Source: Streptosporangium sp. NBC_01495 (GTDB taxonomy: Bacteria > Actinomycetota > Actinomycetes > Streptosporangiales > Streptosporangiaceae). Taken from it: 64,000 nucleotides of DNA. Location of the stretch: assembly GCF_036250735.1 (NCBI RefSeq), contig NZ_CP109430.1, forward strand, positions 2,976,001-3,040,000. Direction: 5' to 3'. Positions 16,838 through 25,205 of this stretch are shown here, one piece after another. Position numbers and translations under genes: made by a program. Numbering within the stretch: the stretch's first letter is position 1; each line of letters begins with the position of its first letter. The notes under the pieces are model-generated. The model saw only the letters and a program-made list of their open reading frames with translations. It did not search any database and was not told the origin of the DNA.

Positions 16838-19350
16838 CCGTTGCGCAGGAGCCAGCGCGCGCGGTGGTCGTCCGAGCGCTCACGGCTCATGGCCCGCGCG
16901 CGGGCCGGCACGCTCTCCCGCGACCAGCCGTCGAGGCGCCGTGCCATCCCGGCCGTGAAGTTCTCCCCGGCGGGGGTGAGCCGCCCGCTGCCCAGCAGGG
17001 TGCCGGTGACAAGGCGCGAGGCCTCGCGCCACTGGAAGAACTCCGCGTGCGCGCGCAGGGCCGCCTCCCCCGACTCCAGGCCGCGCTGGCGCATCCAGAA
17101 GCCGGCCACGCCCAGGAAGGCGTACGCGCCCTGGAGCAGCCCCGGCACGGGGCGGGGATCCTCGCGCCAGGGGGCGTAGTAGCGGGAGCCGTCGTCGGGG
17201 AGGGTGAGGGGGACGAGGTCGAGCAGGGCCGAGAGCTTCGCGTGCTGCGTCTCGTGCGTCAACGTGACCGCGAGCGAGGACGCGTCCGGCGGCGTCGACA
17301 GGGCCACGCAGCCGAAGGTCTCCCGCGAGGACGAGCTCGACTGGCCCCTGGCGGGCGCGACCAGCGGGGTGAGAACCGTGATCGCCGTGGCCACCTCCTC
17401 GGCCACGATCCGGTGGTGGCGCACCAGCAGGTCCCAGGCCCCGTGCAGCGTCGACTGCCACCGCTCGGTCTCGGCCTCGGTGAGACGCCCGCCGATGTTG
17501 CCCGTCTCCGGCATCCGGTAGGGGTCGAGGTCGTCGATGACCAGGTGGAGCGACATGCCGTCCGCCTCGCTGGACAGCGAGCGCAGCCCCCTCCACCCCG
17601 GGGCGTCCTGGCGGGGGTCGCGGGGAATCCGGACGATGATCCCGTCCGCGGTGATCTCGGTGTCGTCCGGGCCGCACTCGACCGTGGCCGCCGAGACGGT
17701 CGGCGGCAGGACCGCCTGCCCCAGTGACGGCAGCGTGACCACCCCCTCCACCGCCGGTACGTCGATCTCGCAGGCGGTGCCCGAACGGATCGCCGCGGCG
17801 GCGGCGAGCGCCGCGAGCTGTCCCGGAGCCGCGTCGCCGTCGCCGGCGGCGAGCATCTTGACCGTCCGGCGCGCCCAGGCGCCCACCGACGGGTGGCGCA
17901 GGACGGCGTCGACGACGCCGGGGTAGCGGCGCTGGACGGTGGCGAGCAGGTCGTAGGCGCGACGGGTGGCGGCGCCGTCGGGATGGCCGCTCGCTCGCGC
18001 GGTCTCCAGCACCCCGCGGACGAGGAGGACGTGCTTGCTGTGCTGTGCGGCGGACAGTTCGGCGACCGCGGTGGTGCCCCCGCCGCCGGTGGCGAGTTCC
18101 GAGAACGTCCCGGCCGCGATCCGGTGCTCACGCAGGTTCATCGTGCCCTTTCTCTGCCGTTTTGATCGGGCCGAAAGGTCGGCTTCGACCGTTCTCTTGA
18201 TGTGCCCGATGAGACGGAGGAGGTCGGGGGAGTAAACGGAGGGGTTGGCGAAACCGTGGCCGGAGCGGTAGCGGTGGGCGTAGTGGCCCCCGCCGCAGAC
18301 CCGGGAGACCGGGCACGCCCGGCAGGTCGGGGAGAGGGCCGACTCGCCGATCTGGCGGGCGGCGATCGAGGGGAGGAGCAGCACGTCGTCGAAGGAGTCG
18401 CGTGCCACGTGCAGCCCGGTCTCCGGCGCCCCCGGGTAGGCCGACTTCAGGGCGTCCGACTGCTCGATGCCGCCGTCGGTCTCCACGACGACCATCGCCG
18501 CCGGGGACAGGCCTATCTGCTCGCTCGACGACGAGCCGCCGAGCAGCCCGTGGATGATCTCGTTGAACGTCCGGACCCAGGTGGGCCGCCGTGGCGCGGC
18601 GTACCAGCGGTCGAAGACCGGGATCAGCCAGTCGGCGTACGGCGTCGCCTCGGTGTCCGGGGTCCGGCCGGGAGGGGGCGCCGACCAGTTGCCGTGCGGG
18701 AGCAGGAAGTCGACGGCCGGCGGATCGAAGGCGAGGAGCGCCTCGTAGGCCCCGATCGGGTCGTTCCTGAGGTCGACGGTGCACAGCAGGCCGCTGAAGA
18801 GGTGCCTGAAGGCGGGCGAGCCCAGCAGGCCGAGGGCGCGGAGGACGTCGGCGTGGCTGCCCTGGCCGTTGGCGCGGCGGCGGCCGCGGTCGTGCATCGT
18901 CTCGTCGCCGTCGAGGCTCACCCCGACCCGGACGCCGAGTTCGTCGAAGAGCCGGAGATAGGGGAGGTCGAGCAGGGTGCCGTTCGTCTGCAGGCCGACC
19001 GTGGTCCGAGTGGCGGGGCCGACCGCCGAGCGGACCAGCGTGACGAGCTCGCGGATCGCCTCGCGGCCGGCGAGCAGGGGCTCGCCCCCGTGCAGGATGA
19101 GCTCTATGTCGGCCAGGTCGTGGCGGCGGGCGTGCTGGGCGATTCTCGAGGCCGTGGCGGCGAAGGTCTCCCGGGACATTTGTTTCGGTCGTGTCTGCCA
19201 CGAGGAATCGGCCATTTCGTACATGTAGCAATATTTGCAGGCGAGATCGCACCTGCTGTGGATCTTCAGGATGAACTGCCGGAACGGAGTCGGCCGCCAG
19301 CCACCGGCCATCAGCTCTCCGATGTCGAGGGTTGACGGCCACTCGTGCAT
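16834..19350 (-). CDS. fxsB: FxsB radical SAM/SPASM maturase fused to HExxH domain (copy A)
   Basis: An 838-aa fusion. The N-terminal radical SAM domain has C34-x3-C38-x2-C41 (CDLACKYCYMYEM) and LHGGEPLL. A SPASM-type Cys region (CRACPVSRVCGGGHYAHRY) follows near residue 360. FxsB family members form three-residue cyclophanes in FxSxx-COOH peptides. After an internal MNLREHRI, where copy B starts its separate gene, comes a ~430-aa domain with HETQH (699-703) of the HExxH peptide beta-hydroxylase family, Fe/2-oxoglutarate type by family precedent. The internal ATG has a weak AAGGG upstream, so a separate C-terminal protein may also be made. It is transcribed convergently to fxsT. Confidence 0.9.
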   Translation of the reverse strand: MHEWPSTLDIGELMAGGWRPTPFRQFILKIHSRCDLACKYCYMYEMADSSWQTRPKQMSRETFAATASRIAQHARRHDLADIELILHGGEPLLAGREAIRELVTLVRSAVGPATRTTVGLQTNGTLLDLPYLRLFDELGVRVGVSLDGDETMHDRGRRRANGQGSHADVLRALGLLGSPAFRHLFSGLLCTVDLRNDPIGAYEALLAFDPPAVDFLLPHGNWSAPPPGRTPDTEATPYADWLIPVFDRWYAAPRRPTWVRTFNEIIHGLLGGSSSSEQIGLSPAAMVVVETDGGIEQSDALKSAYPGAPETGLHVARDSFDDVLLLPSIAARQIGESALSPTCRACPVSRVCGGGHYAHRYRSGHGFANPSVYSPDLLRLIGHIKRTVEADLSARSKRQRKGTMNLREHRIAAGTFSELATGGGGTTAVAELSAAQHSKHVLLVRGVLETARASGHPDGAATRRAYDLLATVQRRYPGVVDAVLRHPSVGAWARRTVKMLAAGDGDAAPGQLAALAAAAAIRSGTACEIDVPAVEGVVTLPSLGQAVLPPTVSAATVECGPDDTEITADGIIVRIPRDPRQDAPGWRGLRSLSSEADGMSLHLVIDDLDPYRMPETGNIGGRLTEAETERWQSTLHGAWDLLVRHHRIVAEEVATAITVLTPLVAPARGQSSSSSRETFGCVALSTPPDASSLAVTLTHETQHAKLSALLDLVPLTLPDDGSRYYAPWREDPRPVPGLLQGAYAFLGVAGFWMRQRGLESGEAALRAHAEFFQWREASRLVTGTLLGSGRLTPAGENFTAGMARRLDGWSRESVPARARAMSRERSDDHRARWLLRNG

Positions 19351-19512
19351 CGCTGATCAGCCCCCTGCCGAGACCACGTTATGTGACGCCCGAAAGATGT
19401 TTACACGATAGATGATGGCCGGTCGCCGTTCCAGGTTGCGGGGAAAACCAGTGATCATGTCGGGGAAGGGTAGGTATTCGCGGGGCTGAAACTTGACTAT
19501 TGGGGCAAACTC
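19351..19512. promoter_or_regulatory. Symmetry centre: divergent promoter of the two fxsB genes
   Basis: This 162-bp spacer separates the two divergent radical SAM genes and is the centre of the inverted gene arrangement. It is AT-richer than its surroundings (for example TTTACACGATAGATGATG at 19410-19427) and must hold both promoters. I see no clear palindrome. Confidence 0.5.
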
Positions 19513-20790
19513 ATGCCAGATAGGGAATGGCGCAAGAGAGGTGTGCCGCGTTTGCCGGAGAATCTTGACCCGATAATCCCCTCACCCCGGGGTGTGTTCC
19601 CCGAGACGCTCGATGTCGGGGGATTGCTGGACGCGGGGTGGCGGCCGGCGGCTTTCCGGCAGTTCATCCTGAAGATCCACAGCAGGTGCGATCTCGCCTG
19701 CCGCCACTGCTACATCTACGAGATGGCCGACCAGTCCTGGAAGGCCCAGCCGCGGCGCATGTCGAAGGCGATCGTCGACTGCACGGCGAGACGCGTCGCC
19801 GAGCACGCGCTCGCCCACGAGCTGGCCGAGGTCGAGGTCATCCTGCACGGGGGAGAGCCCCTGCTGGCCGGGCCCGAACTCATCTCCTACGCCGTGCGCA
19901 CCATCAGGGGGGCCGCCGCCGACGTCGGGACCCGCGTCCGCGTCGGCGTGCAGACCAACGGGCTGCGCCTGGACGAGACCTATCTGCGGCTCTTCGAGAG
20001 CCTGGAGATCCGTGTCGGGGTGAGCATGGACGGCTACGCCGAGGGCCACGACCGGCACAGGCGCTACGCGGACGGCAGGGGAAGTCACGCGATCGTCGCG
20101 GAATCGCTTCGCAGGCTGACCGACGGCCCGTTCCATCACCTGTTCAGCGGCCTGCTGTGCACCATCGACGTCCGCAACGATCCGCTGGCGACCTACGAGG
20201 CGCTCCTCGCCTTCGATCCACCGGCCGTCGACTTCCTGCTCCCGCACGGCAACTGGTCCACCCCGCCGCCGTACCGCCTCCCGGACGCCGAGGCGACGCC
20301 GTACGCCGACTGGCTGATCCCGATCTTCGACCGCTGGTACGGCTCGTCCGCCGACCAGACGGAGGTCAGGCTGTTCCGCGAGATCATGCGCCTGCTGACG
20401 GGAGGCGCCTCGCGCAGCGAGACGGTGGGGCTCTCACCGGCCCGGATGGCCGTCGTGGAGACCGACGGCAGCATCGAGCAGTCGGACATCCTGAAGTCCA
20501 GCTACCACGGGGCGGCCGCGACCCGCCTGCACCTGCTCCGCGACTCGTTCGACGCCGCGCTCAGGCACCCGGCCATGGCCGCCCGGCAGATCGGCGAGCT
20601 CGCGCTGGCACCCGTCTGCCTGGCCTGCGACCTCCGTTCGGTCTGCGGCGGGGGGTTGTACGCGCACAGGTACAGCGAGGCCGCCGGGTTCAGGGGGCCC
20701 TCGGTCTACTGTCCCGACCTCTATCGGTTGATCACCCATATCCGTACAGGTTTCGCGAGGGATGTCGCCCGGCTGAAGGGAAGTCGATGA
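19513..20790 (+). CDS. fxsB: FxsB-type radical SAM/SPASM maturase (copy B, split form)
   Basis: A 425-aa protein closely similar to the first half of the copy A fusion: C59-x3-C63-x2-C66 (CDLACRHCYIYEM), LHGGEPLLAG, FHHLFSGLLCTIDVRNDPL, and a C-terminal SPASM-like cluster CLACDLRSVCGGGLYAHRY. It should generate the 5'-deoxyadenosyl radical that forms the Phe-x-Ser cyclophane in the copy B peptide. The N-terminus has ~30 residues not present in copy A; ATG 19513 lacks a strong ribosome site, so GTG 19543 is an alternative. The stop overlaps the next start (ATGA), which couples it to the HExxH protein. Confidence 0.9.
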   Translation: MPDREWRKRGVPRLPENLDPIIPSPRGVFPETLDVGGLLDAGWRPAAFRQFILKIHSRCDLACRHCYIYEMADQSWKAQPRRMSKAIVDCTARRVAEHALAHELAEVEVILHGGEPLLAGPELISYAVRTIRGAAADVGTRVRVGVQTNGLRLDETYLRLFESLEIRVGVSMDGYAEGHDRHRRYADGRGSHAIVAESLRRLTDGPFHHLFSGLLCTIDVRNDPLATYEALLAFDPPAVDFLLPHGNWSTPPPYRLPDAEATPYADWLIPIFDRWYGSSADQTEVRLFREIMRLLTGGASRSETVGLSPARMAVVETDGSIEQSDILKSSYHGAAATRLHLLRDSFDAALRHPAMAARQIGELALAPVCLACDLRSVCGGGLYAHRYSEAAGFRGPSVYCPDLYRLITHIRTGFARDVARLKGSR

Positions 20791-22106
20791 GGCTCGGTGA
20801 GCGGGGAGTGTCCGACACGACGGTTCTCACGCTGGCGGCCGGTGAGGGGGGAGCCGACGCCGTGGCCGAGCTGAGCGCGGTCCAGCGCGTCAAGAACAGG
20901 CTGCTGGTACGCGGGGTCGCGGCCGAGGCGCGGTCGGCGGGCCACCCCGACGCCGCCCTGGCGACCCGTGCCTACGACCTCCTGGCGGACCTGGAGGGGG
21001 AGGCGGGCGAGGAGGTCGAGCGCGTGCTGCGCTACCCGGCGGTGGGGGCGTGGGCGTGGCGGGCCTACCGGTCCCTGAGGAGCGGGAACGGCGCGCACGA
21101 CGATCCCGCGCAGCTGGGCGCGCTGGCCGTGGTGGCCGCGGTGCGGGCACGGGCCGCGTGCCGGGTCCGGCTGCCCGTCCGCGACGGCGCGATCATGTTG
21201 CCTTCCCTGGGCCGGCTCATCCTCCCCGCCGGTACGGGAGACGCGATCGACGTCACGGTGCGGCCGGACGGGGACGGCGCCGAACTCGACGCCGGCGGCC
21301 TGACGGTCCGCGTCCACCCCTCCGGCGACCGGTCCGGCTGGCAGGCGCTGCACAGGCTGCGGGTGAACCCGGGACTCGACCTGGTCGTCGACGACCTCGA
21401 CCCGTACCGGTGGGCCGCGGAGGAGGTCGCGGAGCCGCGGCTGGAGCCCGAGCGGCTCCGCGCGTGGGGGGAGCACCTGGAGGAGGCGTGGCGCGTCCTG
21501 ACCGCCCACCACCGGACCGTGGCGGAGGAGGTGGGCCTCGCCGTGTCGGTGCTCACCCCCGTCAAGGCCCCGGAAAGGGGACAGAACAGCGCCTCCTCGC
21601 GCGAGACGTTCGGAACCATCGCGATGTCGGACCCGTGGGACGGCGTGGGGCTCGCCGCCACGTTCGCACACGAGATCCAGCACGCGAAGCTCACGGCGCT
21701 GACCGAGGTGATCCCGCTGACCCTGCCGGACGACGGCAGGCGCTACTACGCGCCCTGGCGGGACGACCCGCGCCCCGTCTACGGCCTGCTGCAGGGCTCG
21801 TACGCCTATCTCGGGGTGGCGGAGTTCTGGCGGAGGCAGCACCGGTTCGAGCGGGACGCCGAGGCGTTCCGGGCACGCGTGGAGCTCGCCCGCTGGCGGC
21901 GGGCCGCCTACGCGGTCACCGGCACGCTGCTGGCCGGCGGGGGCCTGAACGAGCGTGGGGAGGAGTTCGTGGCGCGCATGAGGAAGACGCTGGAGGAGTG
22001 TGCCGCGGAACCGGTGGACTCCGCCGCGGAGAGCCAGGCCCTCCGCGAGGCGGAGCACCACCTCGACGCGTGGAGGAGGCGCAACCCCGGCTTCCGGGCG
22101 AACTAG
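20787..22106 (+). CDS. HExxH-type peptide beta-hydroxylase-like protein (copy B)
   Basis: A 439-aa protein equivalent to the C-terminal half of the copy A fusion. It carries HEIQH (295-299) in the context ATFAHEIQHAKLTAL, preceded by SSRETFGTIA and followed by RYYAPWRDDPRP. Family members (HEXXH motif peptide modification proteins) hydroxylate RiPP residues using iron and 2-oxoglutarate. The start overlaps the radical SAM stop by 4 bp. The order rSAM then HExxH, and the collinearity with copy A, show that one locus underwent a fission or fusion. It ends 19 bp before the convergent fxsT stop. Confidence 0.87.
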   Translation: MRLGERGVSDTTVLTLAAGEGGADAVAELSAVQRVKNRLLVRGVAAEARSAGHPDAALATRAYDLLADLEGEAGEEVERVLRYPAVGAWAWRAYRSLRSGNGAHDDPAQLGALAVVAAVRARAACRVRLPVRDGAIMLPSLGRLILPAGTGDAIDVTVRPDGDGAELDAGGLTVRVHPSGDRSGWQALHRLRVNPGLDLVVDDLDPYRWAAEEVAEPRLEPERLRAWGEHLEEAWRVLTAHHRTVAEEVGLAVSVLTPVKAPERGQNSASSRETFGTIAMSDPWDGVGLAATFAHEIQHAKLTALTEVIPLTLPDDGRRYYAPWRDDPRPVYGLLQGSYAYLGVAEFWRRQHRFERDAEAFRARVELARWRRAAYAVTGTLLAGGGLNERGEEFVARMRKTLEECAAEPVDSAAESQALREAEHHLDAWRRRNPGFRAN

Positions 22107-22125
22107 CCCGGGACGGGGCCGGCGG

Positions 22126-24657
22126 TCAGATCGGCGGGGGGTCGAAGTCGCAGTCGATGCGACGGCCCTCGCTCGCGAAGAGGGCGTCGGGGTGACCGGC
22201 CTCCAGCGGGCGCTCGTAGCGCCGCATCGTGTCGTCGTACAGGATCTCGGCCCGCTCCTTCTCACCCGCGGCCCTCAGGTCGAGGACGAGGTTGTTGGCG
22301 CAGGCCAGGCTCAGGAAGTGGTTCTCGCCGAAGAGTTCCCGCAGCCGGCCGAGGGTCTCCCCGCCGAGCTCGCACGCCTGGGTGAGCTCTCCCAGCGCCA
22401 CGAGATCCCCCTGGAGGCTGATGGCGCACGTCAGCGGGTAATGGTGTCGCCGGCCGACCTTGGCGACCAGGCCCTCCACCGCCCTCTCGTTGAGGTATCT
22501 GGCCGTCGCGACATCGCCTCGCAGGCGGTGCAGGATCGCCAGGTTGCCGCCGCAGGCGAGGCTGTAGGGGTGTTCCTCGCCGAACACCCGGGGATAGAGG
22601 GCGACCGTCCTGTCGGCCGTCGCGAACGCCTCGTCGAGGTCGCCGGTCGTGCGCAGGGCGTTGGAGAGGTTGATCGCGGCCGCCATCGTGTCGGGGTGCT
22701 CGTCCCCGAAGAGCCGCTGGAAGCGGGTGTGCGTGTCGCGCGCGAGGTCCAGCGCCTCGGCCACCTCTCCCGAGCGCCGCTTGGCGATGGACAGGTCCTT
22801 CGCCGTCAGCAGCGTGACGTGGTGGTCGAGTGTCAGCTCCTGGACGCCGTAGGCGTAGGCCTCCTCGCCCAGGTCGCACGCCTCGGTGTAGTCGCCGCAG
22901 AGTCGCACGGCCCTGGCCAGGCCGTTCCACGACAGCAGCAGGATGCTCCTGCCGATGCCCTCCACCGCGTCGCTCATCTCCAGGTACGTCTCCTGGTGCA
23001 GGCGCCGCGCCTGCGGGTAGTCACTGGTGAGGGCGTAGTCGAGGGCCAGGTTGTTGAGCACGCGCAGCGTGGACGGGTGGCTGAGGCCCCGGCTGGCGGC
23101 GTGGGCCGCCCGGGACTCCTCGTCCAGCCTCCTGGCGGCGATGAAGTCGCCGCGAGCCCGCAGGGACGCCCCGTAGCCGTTGGTCGTCAGGAGCGTCTCG
23201 TCGTGGTCGTGGCCGAGGATCTCGCGCATGTTGTCGAGGGTCCGGTGGTCGGTCTCGTACGCCGCGGAGTACTGGCCGAGCCCTCGCAGCACGTTGCCCA
23301 GGTGCTTGTGCGCGACGAGCACGTCCGGGTGCTTCGCCCCGCTGACCTCGGTCCATCTCTTGACGAAGCTCTCGAGGAAGGAGCGGGCCGACTGGTAGTT
23401 GCCCGATATGTAGAGGTAACGGGTGACGTTGAGGGCGAACTGCCTGACGGTGGGATCCGTGCACTCCTCCAGGCCGGAGGGGGTGACGTGGGCGACCAGC
23501 TCCTCGAAGCGGCGCCACCTGGCGCTCTCGTCGGGGTCGTTCGGGGCGCTGCCGGCCAGCAGCACGTGCACCTCGTGCCGGATGCCCGCCTGGTCCTCCT
23601 CAGGCAGGTCGTCGCGCAGGAGCGCCTGGATCAGGCGGTGGACCTGGATGGTGCGGGTGGTGGGCTCGATCCTGGCCAGCGCGAAGCGCCTCAGCTCGCT
23701 CAGCGCCGTGGCGAGCAGGATCGGGTCAGAAAGAATCTTGCCGAGCCGGGGGACGACGGCCTTGTTGCCCCTGCGGAAGACGTCGCGGGGAATGGGCTCG
23801 GGGCCGAAGAAGGCACAGCACCGCAGGAGCGTGATGGCCTCGGGGAGGCGGTCCTCCAGGAGCGACACCGACACCTTCCAGGCCGCCGTCATCGACAGCG
23901 GGTATCCCGGCGCCCTGTTCGCGCCCAGCAGCCTGCTCGCCTGCTCGCCGAGCTGCTCCAGGTATTCGTCGACCGACATGCCGGTCTCGTACTGCAGCGC
24001 GCCGGCCTGCTCCAGGGCGAGCGGAAGGTCGCCGAGCTGCTCGGCCAGCCGCGAGGCGTCGTCGTCGGGGACCTCCCGGCGCAGGCGCTTCTTCAGGAAC
24101 GCCACGCTCTCCTCGCGGGTGAAGACGTCGACCTGGAGGGTCTCGAAGTGGTCCTCCCACTTGGGGTTGCGCGAGGTGATCAGCACGTGGCCAGGCCCGC
24201 GCGGGATGAACTCCTGGACCTGCCCCGGCTCCTCGGCGTTGTCGAAGATCAGCAGCCAGCGGCGGTAGGGGACGCCGCTCTGCAGCGTCCTGCGCACCGC
24301 CTCGGCGGCCTCCTCGACGCCGGTGGCCGACGCGGGCGGCAGGCCCAGGTGGGGCGCCATCGCCGCCAGCGCGGACGGCACCAGCACGCGCTGGTCGGAG
24401 GGGATCCACCAGACGAGGTCGTAGTGCGACCGGTAGCGGTGGGCGTACTCGATGGCCAGGTGGGTCTTGCCGACACCGCCCCACCCCTGCAGTGCCTGAG
24501 GCTGGGGAACGACGGCGGTGACGGTGCTGATGCCCTGGCGGAGCTTGACGAGCATGTCGTCCCGGCCGGTGAAGTTCCTGTTGCGGGGCGGCACCTTCTC
24601 CCAGACCTCGGGCTGCCGTTCGGGCACCGTGTTCGCCGCGTGTGAAAGCTCCACCAC
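22126..24657 (-). CDS. fxsT: FxSxx-COOH system NB-ARC/TPR protein (copy B)
   Basis: An ~843-aa paralogue of the copy A fxsT product. The NB-ARC domain has GWGGVGKTHLAIEYAH, RRWLLIFDNAEEPG and GDLPLALEQAGALQYETGMS, followed by about eight TPR units. The frame opens with TTG at 24684, but GTG 24657 sits six bases after GGAGG, the same spacing as in copy A, so I prefer it. It is divergent from fxsA and convergent with the HExxH gene, as in copy A. Strong conservation in the NTPase region alongside drift elsewhere indicates an old duplication rather than a recent one. Confidence 0.87.
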   Translation of the reverse strand: MVELSHAANTVPERQPEVWEKVPPRNRNFTGRDDMLVKLRQGISTVTAVVPQPQALQGWGGVGKTHLAIEYAHRYRSHYDLVWWIPSDQRVLVPSALAAMAPHLGLPPASATGVEEAAEAVRRTLQSGVPYRRWLLIFDNAEEPGQVQEFIPRGPGHVLITSRNPKWEDHFETLQVDVFTREESVAFLKKRLRREVPDDDASRLAEQLGDLPLALEQAGALQYETGMSVDEYLEQLGEQASRLLGANRAPGYPLSMTAAWKVSVSLLEDRLPEAITLLRCCAFFGPEPIPRDVFRRGNKAVVPRLGKILSDPILLATALSELRRFALARIEPTTRTIQVHRLIQALLRDDLPEEDQAGIRHEVHVLLAGSAPNDPDESARWRRFEELVAHVTPSGLEECTDPTVRQFALNVTRYLYISGNYQSARSFLESFVKRWTEVSGAKHPDVLVAHKHLGNVLRGLGQYSAAYETDHRTLDNMREILGHDHDETLLTTNGYGASLRARGDFIAARRLDEESRAAHAASRGLSHPSTLRVLNNLALDYALTSDYPQARRLHQETYLEMSDAVEGIGRSILLLSWNGLARAVRLCGDYTEACDLGEEAYAYGVQELTLDHHVTLLTAKDLSIAKRRSGEVAEALDLARDTHTRFQRLFGDEHPDTMAAAINLSNALRTTGDLDEAFATADRTVALYPRVFGEEHPYSLACGGNLAILHRLRGDVATARYLNERAVEGLVAKVGRRHHYPLTCAISLQGDLVALGELTQACELGGETLGRLRELFGENHFLSLACANNLVLDLRAAGEKERAEILYDDTMRRYERPLEAGHPDALFASEGRRIDCDFDPPPI

Positions 24658-24793
24658 CTCGGGCCTCCGCCTTTTTCTAGCCAAAGGGATCGTACGGTCA
24701 TCCTAAAGGTTGATTCGAAGAGTGGGGTATTACAGAATCACATTGAGAAAAAACACGGCCCCGGGAACTTTCGAAAGCGATGTCGCGTCCCGC

Positions 24794-24811
24794 TTTTGGG
24801 ACATCCCAAAA
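24794..24811. promoter_or_regulatory. Perfect 18-bp palindrome in copy B divergent promoter
   Basis: TTTTGGGACATCCCAAAA is a perfect palindrome (8-bp arms, CA centre) 49 bp upstream of fxsA and within the fxsT/fxsA spacer. It is the best candidate for a regulator site controlling the module. No dedicated DNA-binding regulator is encoded nearby. Confidence 0.65.
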
Positions 24812-24860
24812 CCCAGGGTCGGACCAGGCCGGATGCGACGCGACGTGATAGGGAGCACGC

Positions 24861-25019
24861 ATGCGCGATGATAATTCAAGGTCAGACGGTCTCGTCGACC
24901 TTGAGGGGCTCTCCCTGGAGAAGCTCACGGAGGTCGACGAGGCCTGGCTGCGGAGGATGCTGGAGCCGTTGCTGCTGGAGACGGCGGAGCCGACGGCGGG
25001 ATTCACGAGTTCGATCTGA
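24861..25019 (+). CDS. fxsA: FxSxx-COOH RiPP precursor (copy B)
   Basis: A 52-aa peptide, MRDDNSRSDGLVDLEGLSL at the start and ending TAGFTSSI at the stop codon, a perfect F-x-S-x-x-COOH terminus (F48-T-S50-S-I52). GGGAG precedes ATG 24861. The leader is acidic and helical, with LVDL/LEKL elements that align with the copy A leader (LIDL/LADL). By family knowledge FxsB would link Phe48 to Ser50 as a cyclophane. The HExxH enzyme next to FxsB could add a hydroxyl group. The gene is followed by a hairpin before the SIR2 gene, an arrangement that raises precursor over enzyme transcript. Confidence 0.88.
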   Translation: MRDDNSRSDGLVDLEGLSLEKLTEVDEAWLRRMLEPLLLETAEPTAGFTSSI

Positions 25020-25022
25020 GGA

Positions 25023-25063
25023 ATCACCTTGCCGTTTCACGCGGGTTGCGGCAGAAAGGTGAT
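25023..25063 (+). terminator. Intercistronic hairpin after fxsA (copy B)
   Basis: ATCACCTT (25023-25030) pairs with AAGGTGAT (25056-25063), with inner GCCG/CGGC, starting four bases after the fxsA stop. It is probably a leaky terminator or mRNA-stabilising hairpin rather than a full stop, because SIR2 and STAND follow on the same strand. Confidence 0.6.
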
Positions 25064-25205
25064 CGTGAATCATTCGTCCACTCCGGTCGCGCCGGCGATA
25101 CAAGGGGTGCCTTCCCGCGCGGGGGGGATTGACCGTGCCAATAGAGTCGTACGGCATCGAGTCCATGACCTGATTGGACCTGCCGTCCGTGAGGTGGTGC
25201 CCTGC

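Noticed and set aside
18202..19335. 377-codon plus-strand frame at the fxsB locus
   Set aside because: Antisense of the radical SAM coding region; the CxxxCxxC motif is on the minus strand.
22000..24645. 881-codon plus-strand frame
   Set aside because: Antisense shadow of the copy B fxsT gene, with no recognisable domain and biased composition.
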